DNA from: Verrucomicrobiaceae bacterium
GTDB lineage: Bacteria; Verrucomicrobiota; Verrucomicrobiia; Verrucomicrobiales; Verrucomicrobiaceae
DNA length: 64,000 bases
NCBI GenBank assembly: GCA_027486585.1
Contig: JAIXOU010000122.1
Span: 62,001 to 126,000 of the forward strand
Direction of reading: 5' to 3'
In this document: one piece after another, positions 49,963 to 59,852 of the stretch
Position numbering within the stretch: position 1 is the first letter of the stretch
How the letters are laid out: each line of letters begins with the position of its first letter
Notes under the pieces: generated by a model
The model's input: the letters and a program-made list of their open reading frames with translations, nothing else
Database searches by the model: none
Told to the model about the DNA's origin: nothing
Position numbers and translations under genes: made by a program

Positions 49963-50916
49963 ATGAACCTCCGCGAACAACTCCGAAACATCCTGCCAGA
50001 CATTCTGCCGGGCGATCCTGAAGAAGCCATCAAAGGTACAGAGCTGATCCGCTTGGTGCGCTTGCGTCTCGGGGACGATTACAGTGACGCTACGCTGCGT
50101 TATCATTTTTCTATCTTATCCTATGATTCCACGTCGCCGATTGCCAAGGTGGATCAGGGGCAGGGTTACTATCAGCGTCTGAAGCGGGTGAATGTGGGGC
50201 AGAGTTCAGGACGGCTGCTCTTTGGTGGTGGCGAGATTGATGAAGATCAGATGCAGATGCGCTTTCAGCGTCTGCTAGCCATCTACGGGCGCATGTGTTC
50301 TTTGCGCTCTCAGTATCCTTTTCAGCTCAATGGCCGACAGGGAGATTTTTTAGAGATCAAAGGTCACTGGGATATTCCTGACCTGGTCACTGCGGAGTGG
50401 GATCTGGATACCAATGCTGAAGACAGCACCCGCTTTGATGAGGCGATGCTGGATCTACGTCGCCATCTCGGCGGGCCGGAGACGAGCTTGACGGGGGTTC
50501 AGCTCAAGCTGGGATTGAATTTAGACAACTATGCTGCCGAGTTTTTTCAGGCGCTGAGTGCCACACGCTGGACTCTGCAGAGTGAACTAATCATTGCAGA
50601 ACCCCTTAATGACGAGGCGTTGGTCGATGCGCTACGCAGTCTGGGGCATCAATTTGGGGTCGGTATCACCAGCCTCGGGCTAAATGTAGCGCAGTTAGAT
50701 GATCTGCCTTCTTCCCGTGAGATTCATGCCATGAGTGTGGATCAGTTTGAAAAGGTGCAGGAAAAGTTACGCCCTCAACGCATCACCATGGCGGCTCCGC
50801 GGAATCGTATCGATTGGCAGGGCTTATCGTCATTGCGGAAGAAATATGACTCTGTCGCAGACATGATTCGCTGGCTCAGTGAGTGCCTTAGCCGTGGCCA
50901 GCCTGAATGGAAGTGA
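49963..50916 (+). CDS. Hypothetical protein with N-terminal winged-helix-like domain
   Basis: 317 residues. The N-terminal 75 residues (KGTELIRLVRLRLGDDYSDA then TLRYHFSILSYDSTSPIAKV) look like a small winged helix. After a loop, residues about 90-310 have an alpha/beta body (WDIPDLVTAEWDLDTNAEDS, LDLRRHLGGPETSLTGVQLK). It resembles uncharacterised proteins that join a winged helix to a nuclease-like domain, but key catalytic residues cannot be identified by eye. It is 77 nt after the glycosyltransferase gene and 64 nt before the TM2 gene on the same strand. Confidence 0.6.
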   Translation: MNLREQLRNILPDILPGDPEEAIKGTELIRLVRLRLGDDYSDATLRYHFSILSYDSTSPIAKVDQGQGYYQRLKRVNVGQSSGRLLFGGGEIDEDQMQMRFQRLLAIYGRMCSLRSQYPFQLNGRQGDFLEIKGHWDIPDLVTAEWDLDTNAEDSTRFDEAMLDLRRHLGGPETSLTGVQLKLGLNLDNYAAEFFQALSATRWTLQSELIIAEPLNDEALVDALRSLGHQFGVGITSLGLNVAQLDDLPSSREIHAMSVDQFEKVQEKLRPQRITMAAPRNRIDWQGLSSLRKKYDSVADMIRWLSECLSRGQPEWK

Positions 50917-50980
50917 GGGTGTAAAAATAGTCTAAAGTTGGAATCGCTAATGGCGCAAATCACAGCAAAATCTAGCCGCC

Positions 50981-51391
50981 ATGCATAACTCCCCACTCCC
51001 CTCCACTCACAACACGTTGATCGGTTACCTTCTTTGGATCTTCGGATTTACAGGTGCTCACCGCTTCTATTTCGGTAAACCAAAAACAGGCATCCTCTGG
51101 TTTTTTACCGGAGGCTTCTTCCTCATCGGATGGTTTATCGACCTGTTCTTGATTCCTGGAATGGATCGCGCCGCTGACCGCCGCTTTGTGGCTGGGCCGA
51201 TCGAATACTCAGTGGCTTGGCTGCTGCTGACCTTCCTTGGCGTTTTCGGCATTCATCGTTTCTACATGGGCAAATGGGTGACCGGACTACTTTATCTTCT
51301 AACAGGTGGCGGCCTGCTGATTGGTGTTATTTATGATTTCTGCACACTGAATACGCAGATCAGTGAACTGAATGCTGAAAAGCAGTCCTAA
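50981..51391 (+). CDS. Protein with two TM2 domains
   Basis: 136 residues. Two TM2 domains in tandem: YLLWIFGFTGAHRFYFGKPK with GILWFFTGGFFLIGWFIDLF, then LLLTFLGVFGIHRFYMGKWV with GLLYLLTGGGLLIGVIYDFC. Each has the G-x-H-R-F-Y-x-G turn between two membrane helices. The function in bacteria is unknown. It meets the minus-strand gene at 51388 tail to tail with a 4-nt overlap of stop codons. Confidence 0.85.
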   Translation: MHNSPLPSTHNTLIGYLLWIFGFTGAHRFYFGKPKTGILWFFTGGFFLIGWFIDLFLIPGMDRAADRRFVAGPIEYSVAWLLLTFLGVFGIHRFYMGKWVTGLLYLLTGGGLLIGVIYDFCTLNTQISELNAEKQS

Positions 51392-52101
51392 TCTGATTTG
51401 TTTTCGGTTTCAACCTCGCCGGTGAGTTCCTCCTGGGGCTCTTCGGCGGGTTCCTGAATCTGTTCGTCTGCATCTTGCTCAGCTGTTTGCTCGGTTTGCT
51501 GCTCGGTTGCGGGAGGTGATTCGTCAGCCTTATCGGTTACCAGCTTGCCTTCTGGTGTGAAGGACATGCCAGCCATTTTAGCGGCTTCTGCGGCGGGACC
51601 TCCAAAGCCTAGGAGCATGGCGACTTCGTCCTGAAGGGCGGCCAGTTCATTTAGGCGTAGTTCTGGATCACGCACGATGAAGACTTCACCGGTCTTTTTG
51701 TTTTCGTAAAAGAGCATGCGCTGGCCATCGACTTCCTTGGTGGCCGTGTTGCTGAGGATGCGTTTCCTCTCAAGCATCAGGGCAAGGATGTAGCGGGCAT
51801 TTTCAGTGCCTGGGTCGCCTTCTTCGATAAAACGCTGCAGCAGGGCCATGGCGCTTTCTTTGCTGGTGACTTCAGGTTTTTGTTCCGTGATGGTCGGGGA
51901 ATAAAGCGTCTTCCAGTAGGCGATGGGTTTGCGCTCGCTGAGTTCTTGTTTCCAGGAGTCTAGGCCCACATCTCGCCGTAGGTAATCACCAGTTTTGGTG
52001 TCAAAATAGATGGCTGTGTGAAAAGTTTCTCCTTCGACGAAAGGACGTTCCGACAGGGCACAGTGATGTGAGCGGGAGCGGATGGACCAATTTTGAATCA
52101 T
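51388..52101 (-). CDS. Hypothetical protein (Cys/His-bearing N-terminus, acidic C-terminus)
   Basis: 237 residues. The N-terminal half opens WSIRSRSHHCALSERPFVEG and continues with TFHTAIYFDTKTGDYLRRDV, a pattern seen in uncharacterised planctomycete/verrucomicrobial proteins with conserved Cys and His. The middle (LLQRFIEEGDPGTENARYIL) is helical. The last 50 residues are Glu/Gln-rich (TEQQTEQTAEQDADEQIQEP) and probably disordered. It precedes no gene in its direction, but lies 34 nt downstream of the lptF-like gene and may share its transcript. Confidence 0.6.
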   Translation of the reverse strand: MIQNWSIRSRSHHCALSERPFVEGETFHTAIYFDTKTGDYLRRDVGLDSWKQELSERKPIAYWKTLYSPTITEQKPEVTSKESAMALLQRFIEEGDPGTENARYILALMLERKRILSNTATKEVDGQRMLFYENKKTGEVFIVRDPELRLNELAALQDEVAMLLGFGGPAAEAAKMAGMSFTPEGKLVTDKADESPPATEQQTEQTAEQDADEQIQEPAEEPQEELTGEVETENKSD

Positions 52102-52135
52102 TTGAGGGGATGATGGCTAAAACGGGAAGACGGGT

Positions 52136-53854
52136 TTAAGCGGCTTGACGATTTCTGGCACGGACGATTTTGGCCGGTTTTTTGAAGAACTTGAAAGGCG
52201 ACAAGTTTGGAAGGTCTTTATTCTGGGACCGGTGATAGAGGAGGATGATGCCCAGCGTGCAGAATAGCAGGTGCGGTATCCAGGAGCTAAACCAAGGTGC
52301 GATATGCAAGCCCTTGCCTAAATTTAGGCAGAGGTTGTTCAGGAACAGCAACACAAAGAAGATGAAGATGGAGCCCGCAATGCCGCCCACGGCACCACGG
52401 CGCGAGTAGGCAATGCCCAAGGGGGCTGCTACCAGGGTCAGGGCTAGGATCTGCCAGGGCATGGCAAAGCGGTGGTGAAAGTGTGCTGCAAAAGGTGCGA
52501 GCCTCGCAGGAGGATCTTTAGGGTGCGCTTTCATGTAGGAGATGATCTCCGGCACACCCATGAAGTCGGGCTTGAGGGCATAGCTGACCATGCTCCATGG
52601 AGTCTCTTCGAATTGGCGGATTTCGATTTGTTGGCGGCCTTCAGTCGTCGTGGGGAAGGGACGTATTTCGCTGGGTTGGCCGTCTTTGTAGAGAACTTCC
52701 TTGCCGTCAAAGAAGCGCCAGATACCACCTGGAATCCAAGTGGCCGAATCGGCATGGATCACACGTGTCGGCTGGCCCGTGGCATCTTGTTCGCGAACCT
52801 GGACGCTACGCAGGCGACTATCTCTCATGGAGAATGGGACGGAAGAGATGAACCAGGTGCGATGGGAAAGTGGGTCATGATACATGACTGCGGACTGCAT
52901 GATGCTATCCTTTTGTTTTCCTTCAAGCCCGCGCAAGACAGCTTGTTTTTGGCCTTTGGCGCGCGGTGCCCAATAAAAGTTTGCCGCCATGCTGATCGTC
53001 GCTACGAGGAGAGCAGTGATAAAGAGGGGGGAAAGGATCTCCATGATGCTGCGTCCAAAGCCAAGCATGGCCACGAGCTCATTGGACCGCGACATGCGCG
53101 TCAGAGTGTAGAGAATGGAAAGCAGAATGGCTGCCGGCATGACCTCGACAAAAATCGCGGGCAGAATGCCTACATAAAAGAGAATGACTCGCCCTAGTGA
53201 GGCCTCGGCTTCTTGGAAGTCCTTCAGATTGTCCAGCAGATCCATGATCAGCCAGAGGGAGGTGAAGGCGACAAAGCAAAAGGTCAACGGAGCTAAAAAG
53301 GTGCGCAGCGTGTAGCGATCCATGATGCCGCTGCGATGATAATAATGCAGCAAACTGGGGACACAAATACCTGCGGTGAAAAGCAGGGCGAGCTTTACCC
53401 AATATGCCGCCAGAGCCGGAGGCTCACCCATCTCCGTCATTTGCATCGGCCCTAAATGGTGGGCGATGTCTGAACAAATCAGCCACAAAGAGACCGAGAC
53501 AGCGGCAACCCAGGTCGGGAAGACGAGCTTTCGGACATTGCCCCACTGGCGCAGCAGGATGAAAATGTAAACAGCTCCACCCACCAGCATCCAGGTATCC
53601 AGATAGGGTAGCACCACTGAGACTGTTTTTAACACAGTTCCTGGGGGAGCCGCGCCTTCCTCGGCAATCAGCTTGCCGCCCTGAATTTGGTAGCCTTCTA
53701 GATCCGCTGGGTTATCCAGATGATGCCCCTGGGTGGCCAGTAGAATCATGGTGGTCAGAGCCAGCGCAAAGGTGGCTCTGCCAACATAGGGCCAAGACTG
53801 CGAGCGATCACGAAGCGCACGCAGTTTGCCAAGGAATGAAGACAACCAAATCAT
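52136..53854 (-). CDS. LptF/LptG family permease with extra N-terminal membrane domain
   Basis: 572 residues, against about 350-400 for typical LptF or LptG. The C-terminal 400 residues follow the family: YTLRTFLAPLTFCFVAFTSL, then VEVMPAAILLSILYTLTRMS, RSNELVAMLGFGRSIMEILS (coupling helix), a periplasmic jellyroll loop and final membrane helices. LptFG extracts lipopolysaccharide from the inner membrane in Gram-negative bacteria. The N-terminal ~180 residues add about four membrane helices (ATFALALTTMILLATQ, LPYLDTWMLVGGAVYIFI) not usual in the family. It lies 6 nt downstream of proS on the same strand. No lptB is in view. Confidence 0.78.
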   Translation of the reverse strand: MIWLSSFLGKLRALRDRSQSWPYVGRATFALALTTMILLATQGHHLDNPADLEGYQIQGGKLIAEEGAAPPGTVLKTVSVVLPYLDTWMLVGGAVYIFILLRQWGNVRKLVFPTWVAAVSVSLWLICSDIAHHLGPMQMTEMGEPPALAAYWVKLALLFTAGICVPSLLHYYHRSGIMDRYTLRTFLAPLTFCFVAFTSLWLIMDLLDNLKDFQEAEASLGRVILFYVGILPAIFVEVMPAAILLSILYTLTRMSRSNELVAMLGFGRSIMEILSPLFITALLVATISMAANFYWAPRAKGQKQAVLRGLEGKQKDSIMQSAVMYHDPLSHRTWFISSVPFSMRDSRLRSVQVREQDATGQPTRVIHADSATWIPGGIWRFFDGKEVLYKDGQPSEIRPFPTTTEGRQQIEIRQFEETPWSMVSYALKPDFMGVPEIISYMKAHPKDPPARLAPFAAHFHHRFAMPWQILALTLVAAPLGIAYSRRGAVGGIAGSIFIFFVLLFLNNLCLNLGKGLHIAPWFSSWIPHLLFCTLGIILLYHRSQNKDLPNLSPFKFFKKPAKIVRARNRQAA

Positions 53855-53860
53855 AAAGGA

Positions 53861-55375
53861 TCAATAGCTGCGGGCAAAGATGACCCGTCGGCTGCTTGGC
53901 TTGCCAGTAAGGAAGCAGGTGCCTTCTTCTGCGAATTCATCGCCCATGGGAATGCAGCGGATGGTGATGCGCATGTCTTTGGCAATTTTATCTTCCTCTT
54001 CGTTGCTGCCAGCCCAGTGCATCAGGGCAAAGCCGCCGGGAGCACCTTCGGCAAAGAAGGCTTTGAATTCGTCCATGGTCTCCAGTTTCTTCATGTTCGC
54101 GTCACGCAGATCGGTGGCACGCTTCAATAAGGCGTCTTGGATCTCTTGGAGGAGATCGGTGACGTTTTGAAGGAAGTCTTCTTTCGGGGTGAATTCCTTG
54201 GCTTTCGGTCCGAGATCACGACGGCAAACCGCGACGCTGCGGCTTTCGATATCGCGCGGACCCATCTCGATGCGCAGAGGCACGCCTTTTTTGATCCACT
54301 CCCAGTTTTTAGCTCCGCCTTGTAGATCACGCTTATCAACGAGGACGCGGAGAGGCTCACCGGCAAAAGTTTGGGTGCGGAGTGTTTTTGCCAATGCCTC
54401 ACAAGCGTCGATGACTTCCTGGCGGGTGTCTGGTTTAGGCGTGATCGGCAGAATGACAATCTGTTGTGGTGCCATGCGTGGTGGCAGCATGATGCCGTCA
54501 TCGTCACCATGCGCCATGATTAGGGTGCCAATGAGTCGCGTGCTGACGCCCCAGCTCGTGGTGTGAGCAAGCTGGCGTGTGTTATCGCGGCCTAGGAACT
54601 GAATGTTAGCCGCCTTGGCAAAGTTTTGTCCCAGATAATGCGAGGTGCCAGCCTGAATGGCTTTGCGGTCCTGTACCATGGCTTCGACCGTGAAGGTATT
54701 GACGGCACCAGGGAAGCGCTCATTTTCGGTCTTCTCACCAGGAATGACTGGGATGGCCAGGTGGTTGGTCAGGAAGTCCACATACACTTGGTGCATGAGC
54801 TTGGTCTCTGTCATGGCCTCTTCAGCAGTTTCGTGCGCTGTGTGGCCTTCTTGCCAGAGAAACTCCGCTGTGCGCAGAAACAAGCGTGGGCGCATTTCCC
54901 AACGCATGACATTGGCCCATTGATTGATTAAAAGAGGTAGGTCGCGGTAGCTCTGCACCCAGCGGGCAAAGGCAGCGCCGATGATGGTTTCAGAAGTCGG
55001 GCGGATAACGAAAGGTTCTTCGAGTTTCCCTGTTGGGATCATTTTCACCGTTCCATCAGGCTGCTTTTGGGCTTCGAGGCGGTGATGCGTGACCACCGCG
55101 CACTCGGTGGCGAAACCTTCGGCGTGTTGCGCTTCTTTTTCGAGATAGCTGAGAGGAATCAGGAGTGGGAAATAGGCGTTTACGTGGCCGGTTTCTTTGA
55201 ACTTGAGATCGAGTTGTTTCTGGATGTTCTCCCACAGGCCATAGCCCCAAGGTTTGATGACCATGCAGCCGCGGACCTCTGAATTTTCAGCGAGATCGGC
55301 GGCGCGGACGACTTGTTGATACCATTCTGGAAAGTCTTTTTCGCGGGTGGGGGTGATGGCAGTAGCTTGGCTCAT
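53861..55375 (-). CDS. proS: Prolyl-tRNA synthetase, archaeal/eukaryal type
   Basis: 504 residues, the length of the class II ProRS without the bacterial editing insertion, and with a C-terminal zinc-like extension ending in RVIFARSY, as in archaeal-type enzymes. Visible: FPEWYQQVVRAADLAENSEV, RGCMVIKPWGYGLWENIQKQ, EPFVIRPTSETIIGAAFARW (motif 2), FLRTAEFLWQEGHTAHETAE and the aminoacyl site GVSTRLIGTLIMAHGDDDGI (motif 3). It charges tRNA-Pro. It leads a minus-strand pair with the LptF-like gene, 6 nt apart. Confidence 0.95.
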   Translation of the reverse strand: MSQATAITPTREKDFPEWYQQVVRAADLAENSEVRGCMVIKPWGYGLWENIQKQLDLKFKETGHVNAYFPLLIPLSYLEKEAQHAEGFATECAVVTHHRLEAQKQPDGTVKMIPTGKLEEPFVIRPTSETIIGAAFARWVQSYRDLPLLINQWANVMRWEMRPRLFLRTAEFLWQEGHTAHETAEEAMTETKLMHQVYVDFLTNHLAIPVIPGEKTENERFPGAVNTFTVEAMVQDRKAIQAGTSHYLGQNFAKAANIQFLGRDNTRQLAHTTSWGVSTRLIGTLIMAHGDDDGIMLPPRMAPQQIVILPITPKPDTRQEVIDACEALAKTLRTQTFAGEPLRVLVDKRDLQGGAKNWEWIKKGVPLRIEMGPRDIESRSVAVCRRDLGPKAKEFTPKEDFLQNVTDLLQEIQDALLKRATDLRDANMKKLETMDEFKAFFAEGAPGGFALMHWAGSNEEEDKIAKDMRITIRCIPMGDEFAEEGTCFLTGKPSSRRVIFARSY

Positions 55376-55493
55376 GGACTGTCATAGTAGGGACATTCGG
55401 CAGGTGGTCAAATGCTGGGGTGTGTGCCGATGCAAGAGTCGTTGCCATGGCTTGACGCCCAGAGTCTTGGCACCCATCCTCTGCGGAAATTCC

Positions 55494-57635
55494 ATGTTTT
55501 CTCTCAACCGAGCTTCTGCCACAATTCTTTGCTGCCTGCTTCTCTACCTCAGAGGCGGGCTGCAGGGGGCTGAAAAAGAGAATCTTGGCAGAGCTTGCTT
55601 GCGTGATTTTCCTGAAATCTACTCCTTGCAAACGGAGGGGCTCAAAGCCGATGAACGCCTGATGAGAGCGCATAGTTTCTTGGCGGCCAAATGGAATGTG
55701 TTAGCAGAGGTCGTTGCCAAAGCCCTCGCAAAAGAGGCCGAATTAAAGCTTCAGGACCCCACGGCCACTAAGCTGAATCGAGCCCGCGCTCTTTTTACCC
55801 ATCGTTCCTTCGCTGAGGCTGAAAAATTAGCGATTGCCTCTGGCGATGAATCTCACCGATCCACGCCAAGGCGGGTCGATGACATGGTTGCTTCGCTCCG
55901 TTTGGCGGCCTATTCAGCGATGGAGCAACAGCTCTGGGAGCCCGCGATCAAATACCTTAGTGTGGCCGTCACCGAGGTGGATTCTCAAAAAGACCTGCCT
56001 TTATGGGCAGCATTGCAGGTGGGGATCGCCCATGCTCAGAAAAAACTTGGCATGCTCGATGAGCATGAGCGCACCCTTTGGTTCATCTTCCATGAATATG
56101 AACAGCGAGTCGGAATCTATACGGCCGAAACACTGCATCATCAAAATGAACTGGCTGCCTGCCTTTACGAGCGGGGAAAGGATGCTGAAGCTGAGAAACA
56201 AATCCGCCTGATCCTGCAGGCCACGCTGAAAGTTCGGGGCAATGACCACGCCGACACTCAAGTCACCCGCAAAAACCTGGCGCGTTTGCTTGAGGCACAA
56301 CAAAAATTTGCCGAAGCCGAACTTCTGCGCCGAGATGTCTATGACGCGCAGTATCGACAACTCGGAGGCGAGGCACTAACGACGCTGAAGAGCCGTGAGC
56401 AATTGATTCAGAATCTGATAGGTCAGAAAAAATTCACCGACGCTGAGGCCGAAGCCAATGCTCTGGTGAAAAAGGCTGAACAGGCTCTCGGCAAAGATTC
56501 CCCGATTGCCTTATCGGGCAGGGCCTTTGAAGCGGCGGCAATTGTCGCGCAGGAGAAATTTGAGCCCGCTCTTTCAATGGCTCATAGCTTAGCGTCTGAT
56601 GCCGTTCGAGTCCTCGGTGCAGAACATGCCATCACTTTGAAAGCACAGTTTTGTGAGGGAACTTCTCTGAATCAACTCAAGCGCTACCAGGAAGCTCTGC
56701 CAATCCTGACAACCGTTTTGAAGGCCAGAAAGCAGAGCTTATCCGCCAATGACGATGATCTTTTGGCGACTCATCATCAGCTCAGTATGGCCTATTTGGG
56801 ACTGGAAAAACACAAAGATGCGTTAGACCACTTGCGGATCGCTTTGACAGCCTATGAGAAGACATACGGTCCAGCGGATCTCAGGACTCAAGCAGCGAAT
56901 CAGACGGCCAATACTCTGGTCAATTCAGAGACGGGAAAACACATCCTCATCAATGAACGCCGAGAAGCCTTAGCCAAGACAACTGCCAAACTCGGGGCAA
57001 ATCATGTGCAAACGCTGGCCGAACAACACGTGATGGCCACATTCATCGCAGGCTTAGGGCTGGCAAAGGAGGCGTTAAATGAATATTCACAGGTCTTGGA
57101 AGGCCGTCGTAAAAAGCTCGGATCAGACGATCTCCAGACTCTGGAATCCCTGCGCGCCATTGCTCTATTGGAAATGGATATGCAGCAATTTGCAGATTCT
57201 GAAGTGCATCTGCGGGAATTGCTCAGCAAGCGCCAAAAGCTGCTGAGGCCCACCGATCCAGCCATTCAGGAAACTCGTTATCAACTCGGCCTCTGTCTGG
57301 GGCGCGCTGGGAAATTGGGAGAGTCTATTGCCTTGGTTGAGAGTAGCTATCTGGCCGTAAAGGATCAGGAAGGCGTGAATCAACCGTTCGTGGCTCAGAT
57401 GAAAAGTGTCTTGGACCAACTTTACGCCATCACCGCCCCCAAGCCCAAAAACTTTGATGCATTGACTGTGCCTGCACCCTTATCCGTCCAAAAAGCCCCT
57501 GCTTTAGTTCCAGAGACCTCCATGCCAGCAGTGGCCGAAGGCCTGTCAAATGCCGCCAGCGGCCCAGCCTTACCCAATCCCGCCACCCTAGTGCCCAGCG
57601 ACTCGATCCAAAAACACATCGAAGTGAAGCCTTAG
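55494..57635 (+). CDS. Secreted TPR-repeat protein
   Basis: 713 residues from the ATG at 55494, with signal FSLNRASATILCCLLLYLRG. The frame extends upstream inside proS but there is no reason to use it. The body is a string of kinesin-light-chain-like tetratricopeptide repeats, for example NELAACLYERGKDAEAEKQI, HHQLSMAYLGLEKHKDALDH and LEGRRKKLGSDDLQTLESLR, perhaps ten in all. The C-terminal 80 residues are Pro/Ala-rich (ALVPETSMPAVAEGLSNAAS). The protein probably acts as a protein-binding scaffold in the periplasm. Partners are unknown. Confidence 0.82.
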   Translation: MFSLNRASATILCCLLLYLRGGLQGAEKENLGRACLRDFPEIYSLQTEGLKADERLMRAHSFLAAKWNVLAEVVAKALAKEAELKLQDPTATKLNRARALFTHRSFAEAEKLAIASGDESHRSTPRRVDDMVASLRLAAYSAMEQQLWEPAIKYLSVAVTEVDSQKDLPLWAALQVGIAHAQKKLGMLDEHERTLWFIFHEYEQRVGIYTAETLHHQNELAACLYERGKDAEAEKQIRLILQATLKVRGNDHADTQVTRKNLARLLEAQQKFAEAELLRRDVYDAQYRQLGGEALTTLKSREQLIQNLIGQKKFTDAEAEANALVKKAEQALGKDSPIALSGRAFEAAAIVAQEKFEPALSMAHSLASDAVRVLGAEHAITLKAQFCEGTSLNQLKRYQEALPILTTVLKARKQSLSANDDDLLATHHQLSMAYLGLEKHKDALDHLRIALTAYEKTYGPADLRTQAANQTANTLVNSETGKHILINERREALAKTTAKLGANHVQTLAEQHVMATFIAGLGLAKEALNEYSQVLEGRRKKLGSDDLQTLESLRAIALLEMDMQQFADSEVHLRELLSKRQKLLRPTDPAIQETRYQLGLCLGRAGKLGESIALVESSYLAVKDQEGVNQPFVAQMKSVLDQLYAITAPKPKNFDALTVPAPLSVQKAPALVPETSMPAVAEGLSNAASGPALPNPATLVPSDSIQKHIEVKP

Positions 57636-57756
57636 TATAGGTTTCTGCGGATTTGAGGCTCCAAAACTTTATCAATATCGCACTCTATCATTGCCAGAGA
57701 GAGAGGAGCGCATGTAGTTTCGTTCTTTCCTTCCCACTGCCATCATTTAAACTCCC

Positions 57757-59778
57757 ATGAGCCAAAAGAAAGTCGCCAAACCTGCCACAAAAAAGACTGC
57801 TGCTAAAAAAGCCGCGAAAGTCACGAGCAAAACCGCTGCAAAAACGACGGCGACAGAAGATATGATTTTCAAACCCAGTGCCGAGTTCTCCAAGAAGGCT
57901 CGTATTGGTAGCATGGCAGCGTACAAAAAGATGTACGATGAGTCATTGAAGCAGCCGGATAAGTTCTTTGGACGTGAAGCCAAAGAACTGAAATGGACCA
58001 AGCTTTTCACCAAGGTGCTGGATTGGAAATGCCCAAATGCCAAATGGTTCATCGGTGGCAAACTGAATGTCAGTGAAAACTGTTTGGACCGTCATCTGGA
58101 AGGACCTCGCAAAACGAAAGCTGCGCTGATCTGGGAAGGGGAACCGGGTGAAAAACGTGTCCTGACTTATCAGCAGCTTCACCGCGAGGTATGCCGCTTT
58201 GCCAATGTGTTGAAGCGGAACAAGGTGAAGAAAGGTGACCGCGTCATTATTTATATGCCGATGATCCCTGAGGCTGCTATCGCGATGCTGGCCTGCACGC
58301 GCATCGGCGCGATGCACAGTGTGATCTTCGGTGGCTTCAGTGCTGAATCCATTAAAGATCGTGTGCTCGACTGCGGAGCCAAAATCATCCTGACCGCTGA
58401 TGGCGGTTATCGTCGCGGAGCCGTTGTGCCGCTCAAAAAGAATGTGGATGATGCCCTCAAAGGCAATGACACCCCTGTAGAAACCGTGATCGTTTACAAG
58501 CGTACGGGTCAGGAAGTCCACATCGAAGAAGGTCGTGATGTCTGGTGGAATCGTGAGCTGGAATACGTGGATGCTCACTGCGCCCCCGTGGCTATGGACT
58601 CGGAGTCGCCTCTTTTCATCCTTTACACCAGCGGCAGTACAGGAAAGCCCAAGGGAATCCTGCACACGACAGGTGGTTATTTGCTGCATGCTTACATGAC
58701 CAGCAAATATGTCTTCGATCTGCGTGACGACGATGTTTACTGGTGTACCGCAGACATCGGCTGGGTCACTGGGCACAGTTACATGGTCTATGGCCCGCTG
58801 GCCATGGGCGCTACGTCTTTGATGTTTGAGGGGGCCCCGAACTGGCCTGAGAATGATCGTTTCTGGAAAATTATCGAAGAATACGCAGTCACGGTCTTCT
58901 ACACCGCCCCTACGGCCATCCGCTCCTTCATGAAATGGGGAGATGAATGGCTCAAGAAGCACGATCTGAGCAGCCTACGCCTGCTGGGCACCGTAGGTGA
59001 GCCGATCAATCCAGAAGCTTGGATGTGGTATCACACGAAAGTCGGCGGCGGAAAATGCCCCATTGTGGATACTTGGTGGCAGACAGAAACGGGTGGTCAC
59101 ATGATCACCCCGATCCCTGGAGCCACTCCCACGAAGCCCGGTACTGCTACACTGCCATTCTTTGGTGTGGATGTGGCCATCGTCGATGATTTAGGCAAAG
59201 AAGTCGGTTTCGGCGAACAAGGCAAACTCGTGATCCGTAAACCTTGGCCATCGATGCTGCGCGGCATCTGGGGTGATAAAGCTCGCTACCAAGACGCCTA
59301 CTGGAGTGAATTTAAAGGCTGGTATTTTGCTGGTGACGGTGCCCGTAAAGACAAGGACGGAAACATTTGGATCATCGGACGCATTGATGACGTGCTGAAT
59401 GTCGCTGGGCACCGCCTTGGCACCGCCGAGGTCGAAAGCGCCCTGATTTCCCATCCAGCCGTCGCTGAATCTGCCGTCGTCGGTCGTCCAGACGAGATGA
59501 AAGGGCAGGGGGTCGTCTGTTTCGTCACCGTCAAGGAAGGTATCATCGCTGACCGTGAACTGGCCAACGATCTCAAAAAACACGTTCGTAAAGTCATCGG
59601 TCCGGTCGCTACCCCCGATGAAATCCGCTTCGCTGTTGCTCTGCCAAAGACTCGTTCCGGGAAAATCATGCGTCGTCTGCTGAAGCAGATCGCTGCAGGT
59701 GAAATCATCAAAGGTGACACCACGACCCTCGAAGACATCAACGTCATTGCCCAACTTATTGCCAGTGGGGAAAGCTGA
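57757..59778 (+). CDS. acs: Acetyl-CoA synthetase with histone H1-like N-terminal tail
   Basis: 673 residues. It activates acetate to acetyl-CoA via acetyl-AMP. Motifs: [20 protein letters not shown] (P-loop-like), [33 protein letters not shown] and, near the C-terminus, [15 protein letters not shown], whose Lys is the usual acetylation site. The first ~35 residues ([20 protein letters not shown]) are Lys/Ala/Thr-rich, like the tails of bacterial histone H1-like proteins, and are not part of the normal enzyme (about 640-650 residues). The ATG at 57757 is the first in frame. No other acetate genes are adjacent. Confidence 0.92.
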   Translation: MSQKKVAKPATKKTAAKKAAKVTSKTAAKTTATEDMIFKPSAEFSKKARIGSMAAYKKMYDESLKQPDKFFGREAKELKWTKLFTKVLDWKCPNAKWFIGGKLNVSENCLDRHLEGPRKTKAALIWEGEPGEKRVLTYQQLHREVCRFANVLKRNKVKKGDRVIIYMPMIPEAAIAMLACTRIGAMHSVIFGGFSAESIKDRVLDCGAKIILTADGGYRRGAVVPLKKNVDDALKGNDTPVETVIVYKRTGQEVHIEEGRDVWWNRELEYVDAHCAPVAMDSESPLFILYTSGSTGKPKGILHTTGGYLLHAYMTSKYVFDLRDDDVYWCTADIGWVTGHSYMVYGPLAMGATSLMFEGAPNWPENDRFWKIIEEYAVTVFYTAPTAIRSFMKWGDEWLKKHDLSSLRLLGTVGEPINPEAWMWYHTKVGGGKCPIVDTWWQTETGGHMITPIPGATPTKPGTATLPFFGVDVAIVDDLGKEVGFGEQGKLVIRKPWPSMLRGIWGDKARYQDAYWSEFKGWYFAGDGARKDKDGNIWIIGRIDDVLNVAGHRLGTAEVESALISHPAVAESAVVGRPDEMKGQGVVCFVTVKEGIIADRELANDLKKHVRKVIGPVATPDEIRFAVALPKTRSGKIMRRLLKQIAAGEIIKGDTTTLEDINVIAQLIASGES

Positions 59779-59852
59779 AGATTGAGTTTTCTTCACATTT
59801 TCCACTTTAATTTTGACATAAACATCCCAATCAGACATTCTCACTACGCGAT

